64,000 bases of DNA. Origin: Metabacillus kandeliae. GTDB lineage: Bacteria > Bacillota > Bacilli > Bacillales > Bacillaceae. The DNA lies in contig NZ_JAJOZE010000003.1 in the NCBI RefSeq assembly GCF_021166585.1, positions 306,040 through 370,039 of the forward strand, given 5' to 3'. The notes beneath the pieces were generated by a model. The model was not told where the DNA came from, made no database searches, and saw only the letters and a list, made by a program, of their open reading frames with translations. Made by a program: the position numbers and the translations under genes. Positions 18,161 to 27,016 of this stretch are shown in pieces (position 1 is the first letter of the stretch; every line of letters starts with the position of its first letter).

Positions 18161-19003
18161 CGAGCCGATGCGGATTTTTTTGTTTCTTTCCATCATGCGG
18201 AGCAGGTTCTTTTCAAACAGCAGCTGTTCGTCAATAGATAAGGATGAAGAGAAAATGCGCCCGCTTAAACTTTTTAACGTAACAAGCAGCTTCATCATCA
18301 TGTCATTGACTGTCAGCTGAACACCGAGCAATTCCGATAGGGAAGCCATTGTATCCGGAATAATAGAAGGATAGTCAAATCTCGTTTCTTCGCCCTGGAG
18401 CCCTGCTTCATAAAATTCTTTGATGAGCTGTGCTCTTTTGGATCCGCTTCCGCTGATGCACAGATAAATTTGCACTGCTGCACCATTTCGAAGGCGGCGC
18501 TGGGAAATGCCGGCGAATTTTTTGCCTCCGATGCTTAAATCATAGCTTCCGGGGCAGTAGGAGCCGGAGATTTCTCTTGCTTCGATTTTCTTTCCGTAGT
18601 CAGCGAGCATCAGCTTAATAAGTTCCCACATGGCTTCATAGCCGCGGCTGATGTCAATTCCTTTTTCCGCATCCGGAAAAATGAGGGAGATGTTGAGCAC
18701 GCCTTCATCCAGCACAACCGCAAGTCCGCCTGAATTCCGGATAATGACCCTGTAGCCCTGATTCTGCAAATATTGAATGCCTTCTTCCACATGAGGGAGC
18801 CTTGCATCCTGGATGCCGAGAACAATTGTGTCATGGTGCACCCATGACCTTGCTGTTGCAGGGGACATATTCCGGCCGACTGCCTCGCAAAGCGTGTCAT
18901 CATAGGCGAAGGATTGCTCTGCTTCAAACAAAGGACCAAGGCTTGACTGATCTATCATACGCCACTTAGGCTGATTTAGTAATTGTCTTGATAACTCTTC
19001 CAT
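18158..19003 (-). CDS. lipL: Octanoyl-[GcvH]:protein N-octanoyltransferase LipL
   Basis: A 281-residue amidotransferase of the biotin/lipoyl ligase fold that moves octanoyl from GcvH to the E2 subunits of 2-oxoacid dehydrogenases during lipoate synthesis. The catalytic cysteine is C150 in [14 protein letters not shown], the same position as in B. subtilis LipL. The frame is open 33 bases further, but the ATG at 19003 has AAAGGAA at proper spacing and gives the B. subtilis length. RNSGGLAVV (89-97) forms part of the substrate pocket. Standalone, with its own terminator. Confidence 0.93.
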   Translation of the reverse strand: MEELSRQLLNQPKWRMIDQSSLGPLFEAEQSFAYDDTLCEAVGRNMSPATARSWVHHDTIVLGIQDARLPHVEEGIQYLQNQGYRVIIRNSGGLAVVLDEGVLNISLIFPDAEKGIDISRGYEAMWELIKLMLADYGKKIEAREISGSYCPGSYDLSIGGKKFAGISQRRLRNGAAVQIYLCISGSGSKRAQLIKEFYEAGLQGEETRFDYPSIIPDTMASLSELLGVQLTVNDMMMKLLVTLKSLSGRIFSSSLSIDEQLLFEKNLLRMMERNKKIRIGS

Positions 19004-19082
19004 AAGATGTTCCTTTCGGGAAATGTCAGTGATCACATTATAGCATGAATGCCTGTTTTATCCGCGAAAAAGAGCAAGGTGT

Positions 19083-20549
19083 TTAATGCTCGTCAGCCAT
19101 TTTCCGCACTTGCTGCCCCTGCTCATAAGGATGCCCTTTTTTCATCAGCTTCAGCAAATGTTTTTTAAAGAGATTCATAACAGCAAGGTGGATTTTCGCC
19201 TGGGTGGTTTTGTAAATAATCCATGGCAGCGATGGTCTGTATTCGTGAATGGCAATAATGCATTCCTGCGTTCCCGGAACCTGCCTGAACTCTATTCTCC
19301 CCGCTGGTCCTTCCTGTCTCGAGACAAACATTCCGCCGCTGATTTTGTATAAAGCTCTGTCAGACGTGCTTCTCTCTTTTACATAACTCATCTCAAGAAG
19401 CGGCTTTTTCAAAAACGGCAAGAACACGCTCGCTTTTCTTTCGGCATCAGTCCTTGAAGAAAGGAGAGGCTTTGCAAAGCTCCCAAGCCATTGCATGTAA
19501 TAGGCAGCAGCCCAATCGGCTGTTTGGCCTTCCGGAATGAGGATTCTCTGGACAGAACGCACTCCAGTAAAAGAGGAAGTTTTCCTGGAATGGCCGCTGT
19601 TCTTCTTTTTTTCTGCTCCTTTTTCCTCTTCCAGAGCCCTTGCCGCAGCTTCCTTGAATGTCTGCCGGCCATAGCTGATCCCAGCGGCCATTTTTTCCTT
19701 ATCTGCCGTCATCGGGTGGATCAGGCTTTCAATAAGCGGATAAGCTGTTTCCTTCGGCGCCTGGGCTATCAAGGAAATCCACAGCCTGGAAAGCGTTACT
19801 GACAGGAAGGGAACGTCAGCCGTGTATGGCGTTTTCCCCATCACTTCTGCTGTCTGAACAATCATTTCCTTGTAGGTCATCACATCAGGTCCTCCGGCAT
19901 CAATTGCGCGGGTGTAAAGATCTTCCCTGCCAATGCACCCGCAAAGAGCCGTCAGGACATCGCTTAGCGCGATCGGCTGCGTATTTGTTCTTGTCCACTT
20001 CGGCAGGAGCATTACAGGAAGCCTGCTGGCAAGCCTGGACAGAATGGGAAATGAAGAGCCCTGCGGACCGACAATGAGCCCTGCCCTGAGCGTTGTAACC
20101 GGAACGCCGTAAGAACCGAGCACCTTTTCCACCTCAAGCCTGCTCTTTAAATGCCGCGACAGATTCTCAGTATTCTCCGGAATAATGCCGCTCAAATAGA
20201 CAATCTGTTTAATGCCGTTCTTCTTAGCCGCCCTGGCAAAATTATCAGCTAAAATCAGATCCATATCCTCAAAACTTGCCTGTGTCAGCCTTGCAGAAGG
20301 CATCATGGAATGAACGAGATACACTGCGTAATCGGCGCCTCTTAGTCCCTCCTCTGCAGACTGCAGGGAAAAAAGATCACAGGAGCGCCACGAAACAGCA
20401 GCACTGTCTTCCCTCTGATCCCCGTTTCTTGACAAAGCAACAATCTTCGCCTTTCCTTCCAGCCTTTTCAGCAGACTGCTTCCGATATACCCGCTCGCCC
20501 CAGTCAGTGCGATAACCGGTCGTTTAGAATCCTTCGCCGCTTCACCCAT
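19083..20549 (-). CDS. NAD(P)-binding protein with DUF2867 domain (YbjT-like)
   Basis: A 488-residue two-domain protein. Residues about 10-310 form an extended-SDR/NmrA Rossmann domain with TGASGYIG near 16-23; residues about 340-480 are a DUF2867 domain, the arrangement of E. coli YbjT (476 residues). Function unknown. The open frame runs to 20660 into a dispersed repeat, but ATG at 20549 has AGAAGGGG nine bases upstream, while the ATG at 20555 is too close. The region between domains is rich in lysine and glutamate. Accessory to the B. subtilis order. Confidence 0.8.
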   Translation of the reverse strand: MGEAAKDSKRPVIALTGASGYIGSSLLKRLEGKAKIVALSRNGDQREDSAAVSWRSCDLFSLQSAEEGLRGADYAVYLVHSMMPSARLTQASFEDMDLILADNFARAAKKNGIKQIVYLSGIIPENTENLSRHLKSRLEVEKVLGSYGVPVTTLRAGLIVGPQGSSFPILSRLASRLPVMLLPKWTRTNTQPIALSDVLTALCGCIGREDLYTRAIDAGGPDVMTYKEMIVQTAEVMGKTPYTADVPFLSVTLSRLWISLIAQAPKETAYPLIESLIHPMTADKEKMAAGISYGRQTFKEAAARALEEEKGAEKKKNSGHSRKTSSFTGVRSVQRILIPEGQTADWAAAYYMQWLGSFAKPLLSSRTDAERKASVFLPFLKKPLLEMSYVKERSTSDRALYKISGGMFVSRQEGPAGRIEFRQVPGTQECIIAIHEYRPSLPWIIYKTTQAKIHLAVMNLFKKHLLKLMKKGHPYEQGQQVRKMADEH

Positions 20550-20628
20550 GGCCATCAGCCCCTTCTTAATTAGTATAGATCCTTTCCCTTTGCCTCGCTG
20601 CTGAAAAACCAAAAGAGCATATTGACTT

Positions 20629-20750
20629 AAAAGCGGAAGCGCCTTGCTCAGCCCCGACAAGCATAAGACGGGCAGCCGGAGAAAGGCGGTCTTTCCTTTC
20701 TCTGGATGACCGGCTTATGACCTCGAGGGGCTAGGCGCTGGAGCTGGCCA
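20629..20750 (+). repeat. Dispersed hairpin repeat, copy 4
   Basis: Unit from AAGCGGAAGCGCCTTGCTCA to GGGGCTAGGCGCTGGAGC. The end arms are GCGCC/GGCGC instead of GCCGCT/AGCGGC, a compensated change that keeps pairing. The centre equals the ATAAGAC type of copy 2. Confidence 0.8.
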
Positions 20751-20796
20751 TTTCAACTTCTGAAAATCATCTGACTAAGTACATAATTTAATCTTA

Positions 20797-20832
20797 CAAA
20801 AAAAGCCGGTCATCGCTCTGACCGGCTTTTCC
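20797..20832 (-). terminator. Terminator of pta
   Basis: AAAAGCCGGTCA pairs with TGACCGGCTTTT around TCGCTC, with A/T tracts outside. Confidence 0.9.
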
Positions 20833-20837
20833 TCTTC

Positions 20838-21815
20838 TTATTCTGCTGCTGCCTGACCGGCTGTAATCAGAGCGAGCTTGTATACGTCATCGCTGCTGCA
20901 GCCGCGGGACAGATCGTTTACCGGCATATTCAAGCCCTGCAGAATAGGACCGACTGCATCAAAGCCTCCAAGGCGCTGGGCAATCTTGTAGCCGATGTTC
21001 CCTGCTTCAAGGCTTGGGAAAATGAAGACATTTGCATCGCCTTTAATCTCGGAATCCGGCGCCTTTTTTGCTGCTACAGATGGAACAAATGCCGCATCAA
21101 ATTGGAACTCGCCGTCGACGGCAAGCAGGGAATCCAATTCTTTTGTCAGCTTCACGGCGTCTGCCACTTTCTCTGTTTCAGGAGAAACGGCAGAGCCTTT
21201 TGTTGAAAAGCTGAGCATTGCCACTTTCGGCTCGATATCGAACATTCTAGCTGTCTTGGCACTCTCAAGGGCAATTTCAGCCAAATCCTGGCTGTCTGGT
21301 GAAATGTTGATCGCACAGTCAGCAAAAACGTATTTTTCGTCTCCGCGCACCATGATGAATACGCCGGATGTTTTCTTAACGCCCTGCTTTGTTTTAATGA
21401 TTTGAAGAGCAGGACGGACTGTGTCGGCAGTTGAGTGAGCCGCACCGCTTACTAGGCCGTGAGCCTGTCCCATGTAAACAAGCATTGTGCCGAAGTAGTT
21501 TTCATCCAGCAGGATTTGGCGGGCTTGCTCTTCTGTCGCTTTTCCTTTTCTCCGCTCAACAAATAATTGAACCATTTCATCGAATCCTGTGAAATTTTGC
21601 GGATCTACAATTTCTGCGCTTCCCAGATCGAGATTGAGTTCCTTCGCTTTGTCTGCTGTTTCTTTTTCATTGCCAATCACAAGCGGCTGAACTTCTCCTT
21701 CTTTCGCAAGGCGGCTTACCGCTTCCAAAATCCGCTCATCCTTGCCTTCCGGGAAAACAAGGCGAATACCTTTTCCGGAAATGCGCTCCTTTAAGCTTGA
21801 GAATAAATCTGCCAT
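20838..21815 (-). CDS. pta: Phosphate acetyltransferase
   Basis: A 325-residue enzyme converting acetyl-CoA and phosphate to acetyl phosphate, first step of overflow acetate formation with acetate kinase. Start MADLFSSLKERISGKGIRLVFPEG, the GAAHSTADTVRPALQIIKT segment and FPSLEAGNIGYKIAQRLGG are typical of the short Pta type. B. subtilis Pta has 323 residues. AAGGAGG precedes the ATG. A cre site at about -56 of a predicted promoter suggests CcpA activation in glucose, as in B. subtilis. Confidence 0.96.
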   Translation of the reverse strand: MADLFSSLKERISGKGIRLVFPEGKDERILEAVSRLAKEGEVQPLVIGNEKETADKAKELNLDLGSAEIVDPQNFTGFDEMVQLFVERRKGKATEEQARQILLDENYFGTMLVYMGQAHGLVSGAAHSTADTVRPALQIIKTKQGVKKTSGVFIMVRGDEKYVFADCAINISPDSQDLAEIALESAKTARMFDIEPKVAMLSFSTKGSAVSPETEKVADAVKLTKELDSLLAVDGEFQFDAAFVPSVAAKKAPDSEIKGDANVFIFPSLEAGNIGYKIAQRLGGFDAVGPILQGLNMPVNDLSRGCSSDDVYKLALITAGQAAAE

Positions 21816-21858
21816 TCAAAAAACCTCCTTGTTTATCTCCAATTGCTGCTCTTTTCTT

Positions 21859-21886
21859 AGAATATCCTACTTGCAGATAAAAACAA
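21859..21886 (-). promoter_or_regulatory. Predicted sigma-A promoter of pta
   Basis: On the minus strand TTGTTT (21886-21881), 16 bases, TATTCT (21864-21859). Transcription would start near 21852, about 37 bases before pta. Confidence 0.5.
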
Positions 21887-21901
21887 ATAAACGCTTTTGC
21901 T

Positions 21902-21915
21902 TTGCAGCGCTTACA
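21902..21915 (-). promoter_or_regulatory. cre (CcpA site) upstream of pta
   Basis: TGTAAGCGCTGCAA on the minus strand matches 12 of 14 positions of cre (TGWAARCGYTWNCW). Its centre is about 56 bases upstream of the predicted start, the position used for CcpA activation of B. subtilis pta. Confidence 0.6.
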
Positions 21916-22114
21916 AACTGAATTCTTTTTATTGAAAATTGACTGTCAATTTACAGATACCCGCCATTAGGAAAAACCATTCCAATCGCCAAGAATTTCT
22001 GCCGAATTTCCAATGATTCCTAAGTTCAAGGTTTGGACACGTCTGAACGTTGTCAATTATGTTATAGTTAATGTTGAATTAGCTCACTTTTAATCGAAAC
22101 GGGAGTGAAAATAG

Positions 22115-22876
22115 ATGAACGAACAGAACACGCCAAATGAAGCAGCACAAACGCTTGACGGCTGGTACAGCCTGCATGATTTCCGCCTTATGGACTGGAC
22201 AGCCTGGAAGCTAGCCCCTAAGGAAGACAGACATGCCGCCACTTATGAATTTATGGGGTTGCTGGAAAAATGGGGACTCGCTGAGGATGCCGGAAACGGA
22301 AGCCAGGCTCTTTACAGTATTCTCGGTCAAAAGGCAGATTTTATGCTGATGATTCTCCGTCCGACAATGGAAGAGCTTAATGAAATTGAAAATGAATTCA
22401 ACAAGTCAAAGCTTGCTGAATTTACGATACCTTCTTATTCCTATGTGTCAGTAGTTGAACTGAGCAACTATATGGGCGGGGATGGCGATCCTTATGAAAA
22501 TCCGCAGGTCCGCGCAAGATTGTACCCTTCTCTTCCAAAAGCAAAGCACGTCTGCTTCTATCCAATGGACAAGCGCCGCCAGGGGAACGACAACTGGTAT
22601 ATGCTTCCGATGCAGGATAGAAGGTCCCTGATGAGAAGCCACGGCATGATCGGCAGAAAATATGCCGGACTAGTCAAGCAGATCATTACTGGGTCTGTCG
22701 GCTTTGATGATTATGAATGGGGTGTCACGCTCTTTGCGGAGGATGTCCTTCAGTTTAAAAAGCTAGTCTATGAAATGAGATTTGATGAAGTCAGCGCACG
22801 TTACGGAGAATTTGGCTCCTTCTATGTTGGGAACATTCTTCCGGAAGATAAAATTCAGGCTTTTCTTCACGTTTGA
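22115..22876 (+). CDS. hemQ: Coproheme decarboxylase HemQ
   Basis: A 253-residue chlorite-dismutase-fold enzyme (B. subtilis YwfI) performing the last step of the coproporphyrin-dependent heme pathway, oxidative decarboxylation of coproheme to heme b. The proximal heme histidine is H176 in [12 protein letters not shown] and the reactive tyrosine is Y149 in [21 protein letters not shown] precedes the ATG. It is divergent from pta, as in B. subtilis, and has its own terminator. It supplies heme for the qox oxidase and P450 encoded further along. Confidence 0.95.
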   Translation: MNEQNTPNEAAQTLDGWYSLHDFRLMDWTAWKLAPKEDRHAATYEFMGLLEKWGLAEDAGNGSQALYSILGQKADFMLMILRPTMEELNEIENEFNKSKLAEFTIPSYSYVSVVELSNYMGGDGDPYENPQVRARLYPSLPKAKHVCFYPMDKRRQGNDNWYMLPMQDRRSLMRSHGMIGRKYAGLVKQIITGSVGFDDYEWGVTLFAEDVLQFKKLVYEMRFDEVSARYGEFGSFYVGNILPEDKIQAFLHV

Positions 22877-22882
22877 TAAATT

Positions 22883-22927
22883 AAAAAAAGCTGCCCCTGG
22901 TTATGAAACTGGGGGCAGCTTTTTTTA
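22883..22927 (+). terminator. Terminator of hemQ
   Basis: AAAAAAGCTGCCCC pairs with GGGGCAGCTTTTTT around a loop of about 13 bases. Confidence 0.9.
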
Positions 22928-22977
22928 TGACATTAGAATTTGTAATGTACTTAGTTTGCTGATTTTTAGAAGTTGTT

Positions 22978-23030
22978 TTGTCCAGCTCCAGCGCTTGTCG
23001 GGGCTGAACGAGCGGCTTGCGCTTTTCTAT
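22978..23030 (-). repeat. Dispersed hairpin repeat, short inverted copy 5
   Basis: TTGTCCAGCTCCAGCG joins directly to CTTGTCGGGGCTGAACGAGC and GGCTTGCGCTTTTCTA. It is the reverse complement of both repeat ends with the centre deleted, 53 bases long. It ends five bases before the predicted sigma-E -35 element of cwlJ. Confidence 0.75.
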
Positions 23031-23034
23031 TTTG

Positions 23035-23063
23035 TCATAAGCCTTGTTTATTCTTCATACCTA
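23035..23063 (+). promoter_or_regulatory. Possible sigma-E promoter of cwlJ-gerQ
   Basis: TCATAAG (23035-23041), 14 bases, CATACCTA (23056-23063) matches 5 of 7 and 6 of 8 positions of the sigma-E consensus with correct spacing. Both genes are sigma-E dependent in B. subtilis. Confidence 0.5.
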
Positions 23064-23123
23064 TGAATGAGAATCACATCCTTCCGCAGCTAGAAAACAG
23101 CAACCTGAAGGCGGGTGAGATTA

Positions 23124-23546
23124 ATGGCAGTCATTTCTTATAATAATGCCGAAGTAAAGCTTCTCGCCAGGCTGATGCGGGCTGAGGCTGAAGGAGATGG
23201 AACAAAAGGCATGCTCCTTGTCGGAAATGTCGGAGTAAACCGGGTGAGAGCAAAGTGCCTTGATTTTAAAGGTATTTCCTCCCTTAAAAAAATGATTTAT
23301 CAGCGTCCGGGCGGCTTTGAAGCAACCCAGCGGGGTTATTTTTTTCAGCGGCCCCGCCAGAAAGAATTATCTCTTGCTAAAAGAGTGATAAATGGCCAGC
23401 GGTTCAGCCCGGCGGAAAATTCCCTCTGGTTTTTCAAGCCGCCTGGTGATTGTCCGCCTCAGTGGTATAACCAGCCAAATGCCGGGCGCTTTAAATCCCA
23501 CTGTTTTTTCTTTCCAAGCCAGCAGGACTGCCCATCTGTTTACTAG
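23124..23546 (+). CDS. cwlJ: Spore cortex-lytic enzyme CwlJ
   Basis: A 140-residue cell wall hydrolase of the CwlJ/SleB catalytic family that degrades spore cortex during calcium-dipicolinate-triggered germination. ARLMRAEAEGDGTKGMLLVG and the C-terminal WYNQPNAGRFKSHCFF match B. subtilis CwlJ (142 residues). No signal peptide, as expected for a coat protein made in the mother cell. The ATG at 23124 is preferred over the GTG at 23115 from homology and a GGCGGGTG site. gerQ follows 72 bases later; GerQ is needed to place CwlJ in the coat. Confidence 0.95.
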   Translation: MAVISYNNAEVKLLARLMRAEAEGDGTKGMLLVGNVGVNRVRAKCLDFKGISSLKKMIYQRPGGFEATQRGYFFQRPRQKELSLAKRVINGQRFSPAENSLWFFKPPGDCPPQWYNQPNAGRFKSHCFFFPSQQDCPSVY

Positions 23547-23618
23547 CCATTCGTTATAAGGCTGACTTCCTAAAAAGCACAGCCGGATTACACAATTCTT
23601 TAAGGAGGTTTTCAGCTT

Positions 23619-24125
23619 ATGTACAATCAATTTGGCGGCGCACCTGATTACAGTGCCTATGGTTACGACCAAAGATATGGAATGGGCATGTCCCCTTATG
23701 CTCAGCAAGGGCAGCAGGGAGGCCAGGGACAGCAGGGCGGAGGACAGCAAGGCGGTCAGCAGGGACAGATGCAGCAAGGCGGGGGACAGGGCGGCCTTAT
23801 GGTGCCTCCATACCCATCACAGCAGCAGCAAACCCAGCAGACTCCTGGAATGCTTCCGCTGGAAGAATCCTATGTAGAAAACATTCTCCGGCTGAACAGA
23901 GGAAAAGTAGCCACTGTCTATATGACTTTTGAAAACAACCGGGAATGGAATGCCAAAGTCTTTCAGGGCGAAATTGAAGCTGCCGGCCGTGATCATATTA
24001 TTCTAAGCGAATCCACTACCGGCACCCGTTATTTACTGCTGACTGTGTACCTGGATTACATTACGTTTGATGAACCAATTGCTTATGATTATCCAATAAG
24101 AATGTCTTCGTATCCATCCAGATAA
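23619..24125 (+). CDS. gerQ: Spore coat protein GerQ
   Basis: A 168-residue coat protein. Residues 1-75 are glycine/glutamine-rich low-complexity sequence (QQGGQGQQGGGQQGGQQGQ in part); residues about 80-168 are the conserved domain LPLEESYVENILRLNRGK to YLDYITFDEPIAYDYPIRMS. In B. subtilis GerQ is crosslinked by transglutaminase Tgl through lysines near its N-terminus; here the first 90 residues contain no lysine. AAGGAGG precedes the ATG. It shares the cwlJ transcription unit and ends with a terminator. Confidence 0.93.
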   Translation: MYNQFGGAPDYSAYGYDQRYGMGMSPYAQQGQQGGQGQQGGGQQGGQQGQMQQGGGQGGLMVPPYPSQQQQTQQTPGMLPLEESYVENILRLNRGKVATVYMTFENNREWNAKVFQGEIEAAGRDHIILSESTTGTRYLLLTVYLDYITFDEPIAYDYPIRMSSYPSR

Positions 24126-24133
24126 TGAAATTC

Positions 24134-24160
24134 AGGCAGCCTTAAAGGCTGTCTTTTTTT
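24134..24160 (+). terminator. Terminator of gerQ
   Basis: AGGCAGCC pairs with GGCTGTCT around TTAAA, followed by T7. Confidence 0.85.
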
Positions 24161-24226
24161 CTTTTCAAATCGGCATAATACGTCCATAATTTCCTTATAG
24201 CCTGCTCAGCAAGGGAGATGATTTTT

Positions 24227-24631
24227 ATGATTCATTATCAAGAATTGCACCATGTCAGTCTTACTGTCTCAAATCTCGAAAGGGCGAAGAGATTTTACAG
24301 CGAAATATTATGCCTGACTGAAATAAAACGCCCTGACTTTAAGTTTGAAGGCGCCTGGTATGGAATTGGGCAGCATCAGCAGCTTCACCTTATCGTCTTC
24401 CCAGAATCCCAAACCATCCGGCGCGACAAGAAACTGAGCAGCAGAGAAGGCCACTTTGCTCTCAGAGTCCAAAGCTATTCAGAAACACTGAACTGGCTGA
24501 AAAAGAATGGTGTGGAAATTTTAGAAAAACCGAATAGTATGAGCGGCTTTGCCCAAATTTTTTGCGCTGATCCTGATGGGAATTTAATCGAATTAAATGT
24601 CGATCAAAACAGCAAAGGCGCCTCTTTTTGA
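24227..24631 (+). CDS. VOC (glyoxalase/bleomycin-resistance) family protein
   Basis: A 134-residue vicinal-oxygen-chelate protein with the paired beta-alpha-beta-beta-beta pattern: LHHVSLTVSNLERAKRFYSEIL at the N-terminus, HFALRV in the middle and DPDGNLIELN at the C-terminus. Histidines and the terminal glutamate are placed to bind metal. The ATG at 24218 touches the ribosome site AAGGGAG; ATG 24227 has a 9-base gap and is preferred. Similar to B. subtilis YwbC in type, but the substrate cannot be told. Confidence 0.85.
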   Translation: MIHYQELHHVSLTVSNLERAKRFYSEILCLTEIKRPDFKFEGAWYGIGQHQQLHLIVFPESQTIRRDKKLSSREGHFALRVQSYSETLNWLKKNGVEILEKPNSMSGFAQIFCADPDGNLIELNVDQNSKGASF

Positions 24632-24645
24632 AGAGGCGCCTTTTG
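24612..24645. terminator. Bidirectional terminator between VOC gene and ywdK
   Basis: AAAGGCGCCTCTT pairs with AAGAGGCGCCTTT around TTTG, serving two convergent genes. Confidence 0.9.
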
Positions 24646-25017
24646 TTATAGATATTTTACAGCTGTGATGATAATCAAAACCCAGGCAGCTAAAAATGCC
24701 ACTCCGCCGAGCGGGGTTATGGCGCCAAGCACGCCAACCTGTGTCAGGCTCAGGATATAAAGACTTCCCGAGAAAAGAATGATGCCGGCAACCATCAGCC
24801 AGCCGGACCAATTAAGAATGCCTGCCTGCGGGAGCTTGTTCAGGAGCAGTGCAATCACAAACAATCCTGCTGCATGAAACATCTGGTACTGTACACCTGT
24901 CTGCCAGATTTTCAAATACTTCTCCGGAATTTTCCCTTCCAAGCCATGCGCCCCGAATGCACCAAGAGCAACAGCAAGGAATGCATTAACAGCTGCAGCA
25001 ATTATGAACGTTTTCAT
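24646..25017 (-). CDS. ywdK: DUF423 membrane protein YwdK
   Basis: A 123-residue integral membrane protein with four hydrophobic segments (about 3-22, 43-62, 68-88, 95-118). The start MKTFIIAAAVNAFLAVALGAFGAHGLE with the GAFGAHGL motif defines DUF423. Length equals B. subtilis YwdK. Function unknown. GGAG lies 9 bases before the ATG. It follows ywdJ after 68 bases, the conserved order. Confidence 0.88.
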   Translation of the reverse strand: MKTFIIAAAVNAFLAVALGAFGAHGLEGKIPEKYLKIWQTGVQYQMFHAAGLFVIALLLNKLPQAGILNWSGWLMVAGIILFSGSLYILSLTQVGVLGAITPLGGVAFLAAWVLIIITAVKYL

Positions 25018-25085
25018 TGATACAACTCCTGTTCTGAAGTAAGATCTCTTCTTATCATACCTAACCGGCAGGCTCTTTCCAATCC

Positions 25086-26390
25086 TTACCCCAGTGAACG
25101 TTTTGTGACGCGCAGCATCAGCTGCTCAACTGCGATCGCAATCAGCGTCCCTAAAATTAGCCCATTGTTTAAAACAGAAATAAGAACCGGCGGAAACCCT
25201 TTAAACGCCTGTGCAGGCACATACATGGCGCCAATCCCGGCAAGCAGGGCAATCCCTGCAATGAACCTGAGCCTTTTCTGGTCCTTCTCCTGATCAAACT
25301 GCGACAGTGCCATCCCAGCCATACCGGCAAACACCACAAACTGAACCGCGAAACCGACAGGAGCAGGAAGGGCTGCGAACAAGTGCAAAATAAGCGGAAT
25401 AAAGCTCATCAGAATAATGATGGCATTTCCTACAATAAACGGCTTTCTTTCACCGCTTCCTGTCGCAGCAATAAATCCGCCGGCGCCAGAAATCGGAACC
25501 GGGCCGATTGCGCCAAACAATCCGCTCAGAAGATGGCTTGCACCAGCTCCAAACCCTGCTCTCCTGCCCCGCTGAATAAGCGTATCCTTCCCCAAAGTAT
25601 AAGGATTTGTTACCTTAACCGCTTCTTCTGCAACCCTGATGCTTGCCAGCATATTGGCCACAAGCAGGATCGAAATGAAAAACGCCGTCACAAGCAGGCC
25701 TGCATCAAATTTAGGAAATCCTAATGGGAAAATGCCCGGCAGCGAAAAAATATTCCCAGCCGTTTCTACAGGCTTTGCCGCTCCAAACACAGCGAACAGG
25801 ATCCAGCCTGCCACAAGGCCAATTAAAATAGAATATTGCTTAATCGCCTTTACTCTGTGGCTGCTTAAATAATACGTAAAAAGAACAATGACGACTGACA
25901 AAATAAGAATAACCGGATCTACTGTCTGCTGCCTGTAGCCGATGCCGAAAATTCCTTTAATAATGGATCCGCCGATTTGAAAAACAAGCAGCAGCAGATA
26001 AATGCCCGTCACTGCAGGTGTAAACAGCTTCGCCAGTTTTCCAATAAGACCAAACGCTGCAAACGCAATAAAGAATAGGCCGCTGATCATAATGGCACCC
26101 TGCAGCGCCTGAAGCGTTTCAATATTGGAAGCAAACAGCGTGCTTGAGAGTCCTGCATAAATCGAATAAACTCCCCACCATAAACCGGCAGGCCCCTCAT
26201 TAATCGGCAGTTTATGACCTGCCAGAACCTGAATGAGACCCGCAATCCCCAGCACAAGAAGCGTGCTTTGCAGCAAGGATGCTGTTTCCTGGGCATTCAG
26301 CTGGTACAGCTGAGATATAGCAATTGGCACAACAATGGATGATGCAATGATGAAAAACACCCATTGCAATGCAGATAATATCGTTTTCAT
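25086..26390 (-). CDS. ywdJ: NCS2-family nucleobase permease YwdJ
   Basis: A 434-residue transporter with about 12-14 membrane segments, of the uracil/xanthine permease (NCS2) family. QVLAGHKLPINEGPAGLWW near residues 57-75 and GAIGPVPISGAGGFIAATG near 285-305 are the family's substrate-path motifs. Substrate is not known for B. subtilis YwdJ either. GGAGGAG precedes the ATG. ywdI lies upstream and ywdK downstream on the same strand. Confidence 0.87.
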   Translation of the reverse strand: MKTILSALQWVFFIIASSIVVPIAISQLYQLNAQETASLLQSTLLVLGIAGLIQVLAGHKLPINEGPAGLWWGVYSIYAGLSSTLFASNIETLQALQGAIMISGLFFIAFAAFGLIGKLAKLFTPAVTGIYLLLLVFQIGGSIIKGIFGIGYRQQTVDPVILILSVVIVLFTYYLSSHRVKAIKQYSILIGLVAGWILFAVFGAAKPVETAGNIFSLPGIFPLGFPKFDAGLLVTAFFISILLVANMLASIRVAEEAVKVTNPYTLGKDTLIQRGRRAGFGAGASHLLSGLFGAIGPVPISGAGGFIAATGSGERKPFIVGNAIIILMSFIPLILHLFAALPAPVGFAVQFVVFAGMAGMALSQFDQEKDQKRLRFIAGIALLAGIGAMYVPAQAFKGFPPVLISVLNNGLILGTLIAIAVEQLMLRVTKRSLG

Positions 26391-26445
26391 TTTTTCTCCT
26401 CCGTGCTAGTTCCTTGATGATCTTTCCCTTCTAAAAGCCAATAAG

Positions 26446-26474
26446 AAAAAGCCGACCATCATACCGGCTTTTAT
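26446..26474 (-). terminator. Terminator of ywdI
   Basis: On the minus strand AAAAGCCGG pairs imperfectly with TCGGCTTTT, followed by TCT. It separates ywdI from ywdJ. Confidence 0.6.
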
Positions 26475-26498
26475 CACATGCAGCTTCTTCGGCAGCAA

Positions 26499-26804
26499 TT
26501 AAAAATCAAAAATAGAATCCCCGTTTGCTTCATCCTCATCTTTGGAAGCCTGCTCTCCGGGCTTCTTTGTGCTTCCCATCATTTTTTGAAGCTCCCAGCT
26601 GCTCACCTGCTGTTCGCTTTTCGATGGTTGTGTTTGAGGATATTGAATAGTTTCCCGCGTGCTTTGTCCAGCATCTATAGCCACATCGCAAAGAGACCTG
26701 ATAATCAGCAAATGATCTCTCACCGCCTTATCCTCTCCTGCTGACTTCGCTTTCTTAAGCTCTTCTTCCATCTTCAAAAGAAGCGCCTGAATAGGTATTT
26801 CCAT
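26499..26804 (-). CDS. ywdI: DUF5327 protein YwdI
   Basis: A 101-residue soluble protein. The N-terminal half is helical (MEIPIQALLLKMEEELKKAK, then DHLLIIRSLCDVAID) and the C-terminal half is polar and acidic, ending DSIFDF. It resembles B. subtilis YwdI (about 96 residues), function unknown. The frame extends upstream, but ATG 26804 has GGGAGG seven bases before it. Confidence 0.82.
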   Translation of the reverse strand: MEIPIQALLLKMEEELKKAKSAGEDKAVRDHLLIIRSLCDVAIDAGQSTRETIQYPQTQPSKSEQQVSSWELQKMMGSTKKPGEQASKDEDEANGDSIFDF

Positions 26805-27016
26805 TATTCTGCCTCCCGATCTGGGTTCAATCATGCTTATTCATTTTAACATGGAGATGGGGGACTGGGTAAAGGTTTCGTGCTTTTTGGGGGAGTGGTT
26901 AATTTTGGGGGAGTTATCAGGAGGGGGCTTGCGAGCGCCATGTCCCTAAGCTGGTGCTCAAAAAGAAACTGGTCACATCGTCTTGCAATCATCAATCATT
27001 CATGTATACAATATAT

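Noticed and set aside
20550..20660. N-terminal extension of the YbjT-like gene
   Set aside because: It reads into a dispersed repeat, gives a non-family N-terminus, and a good ribosome site precedes 20549.
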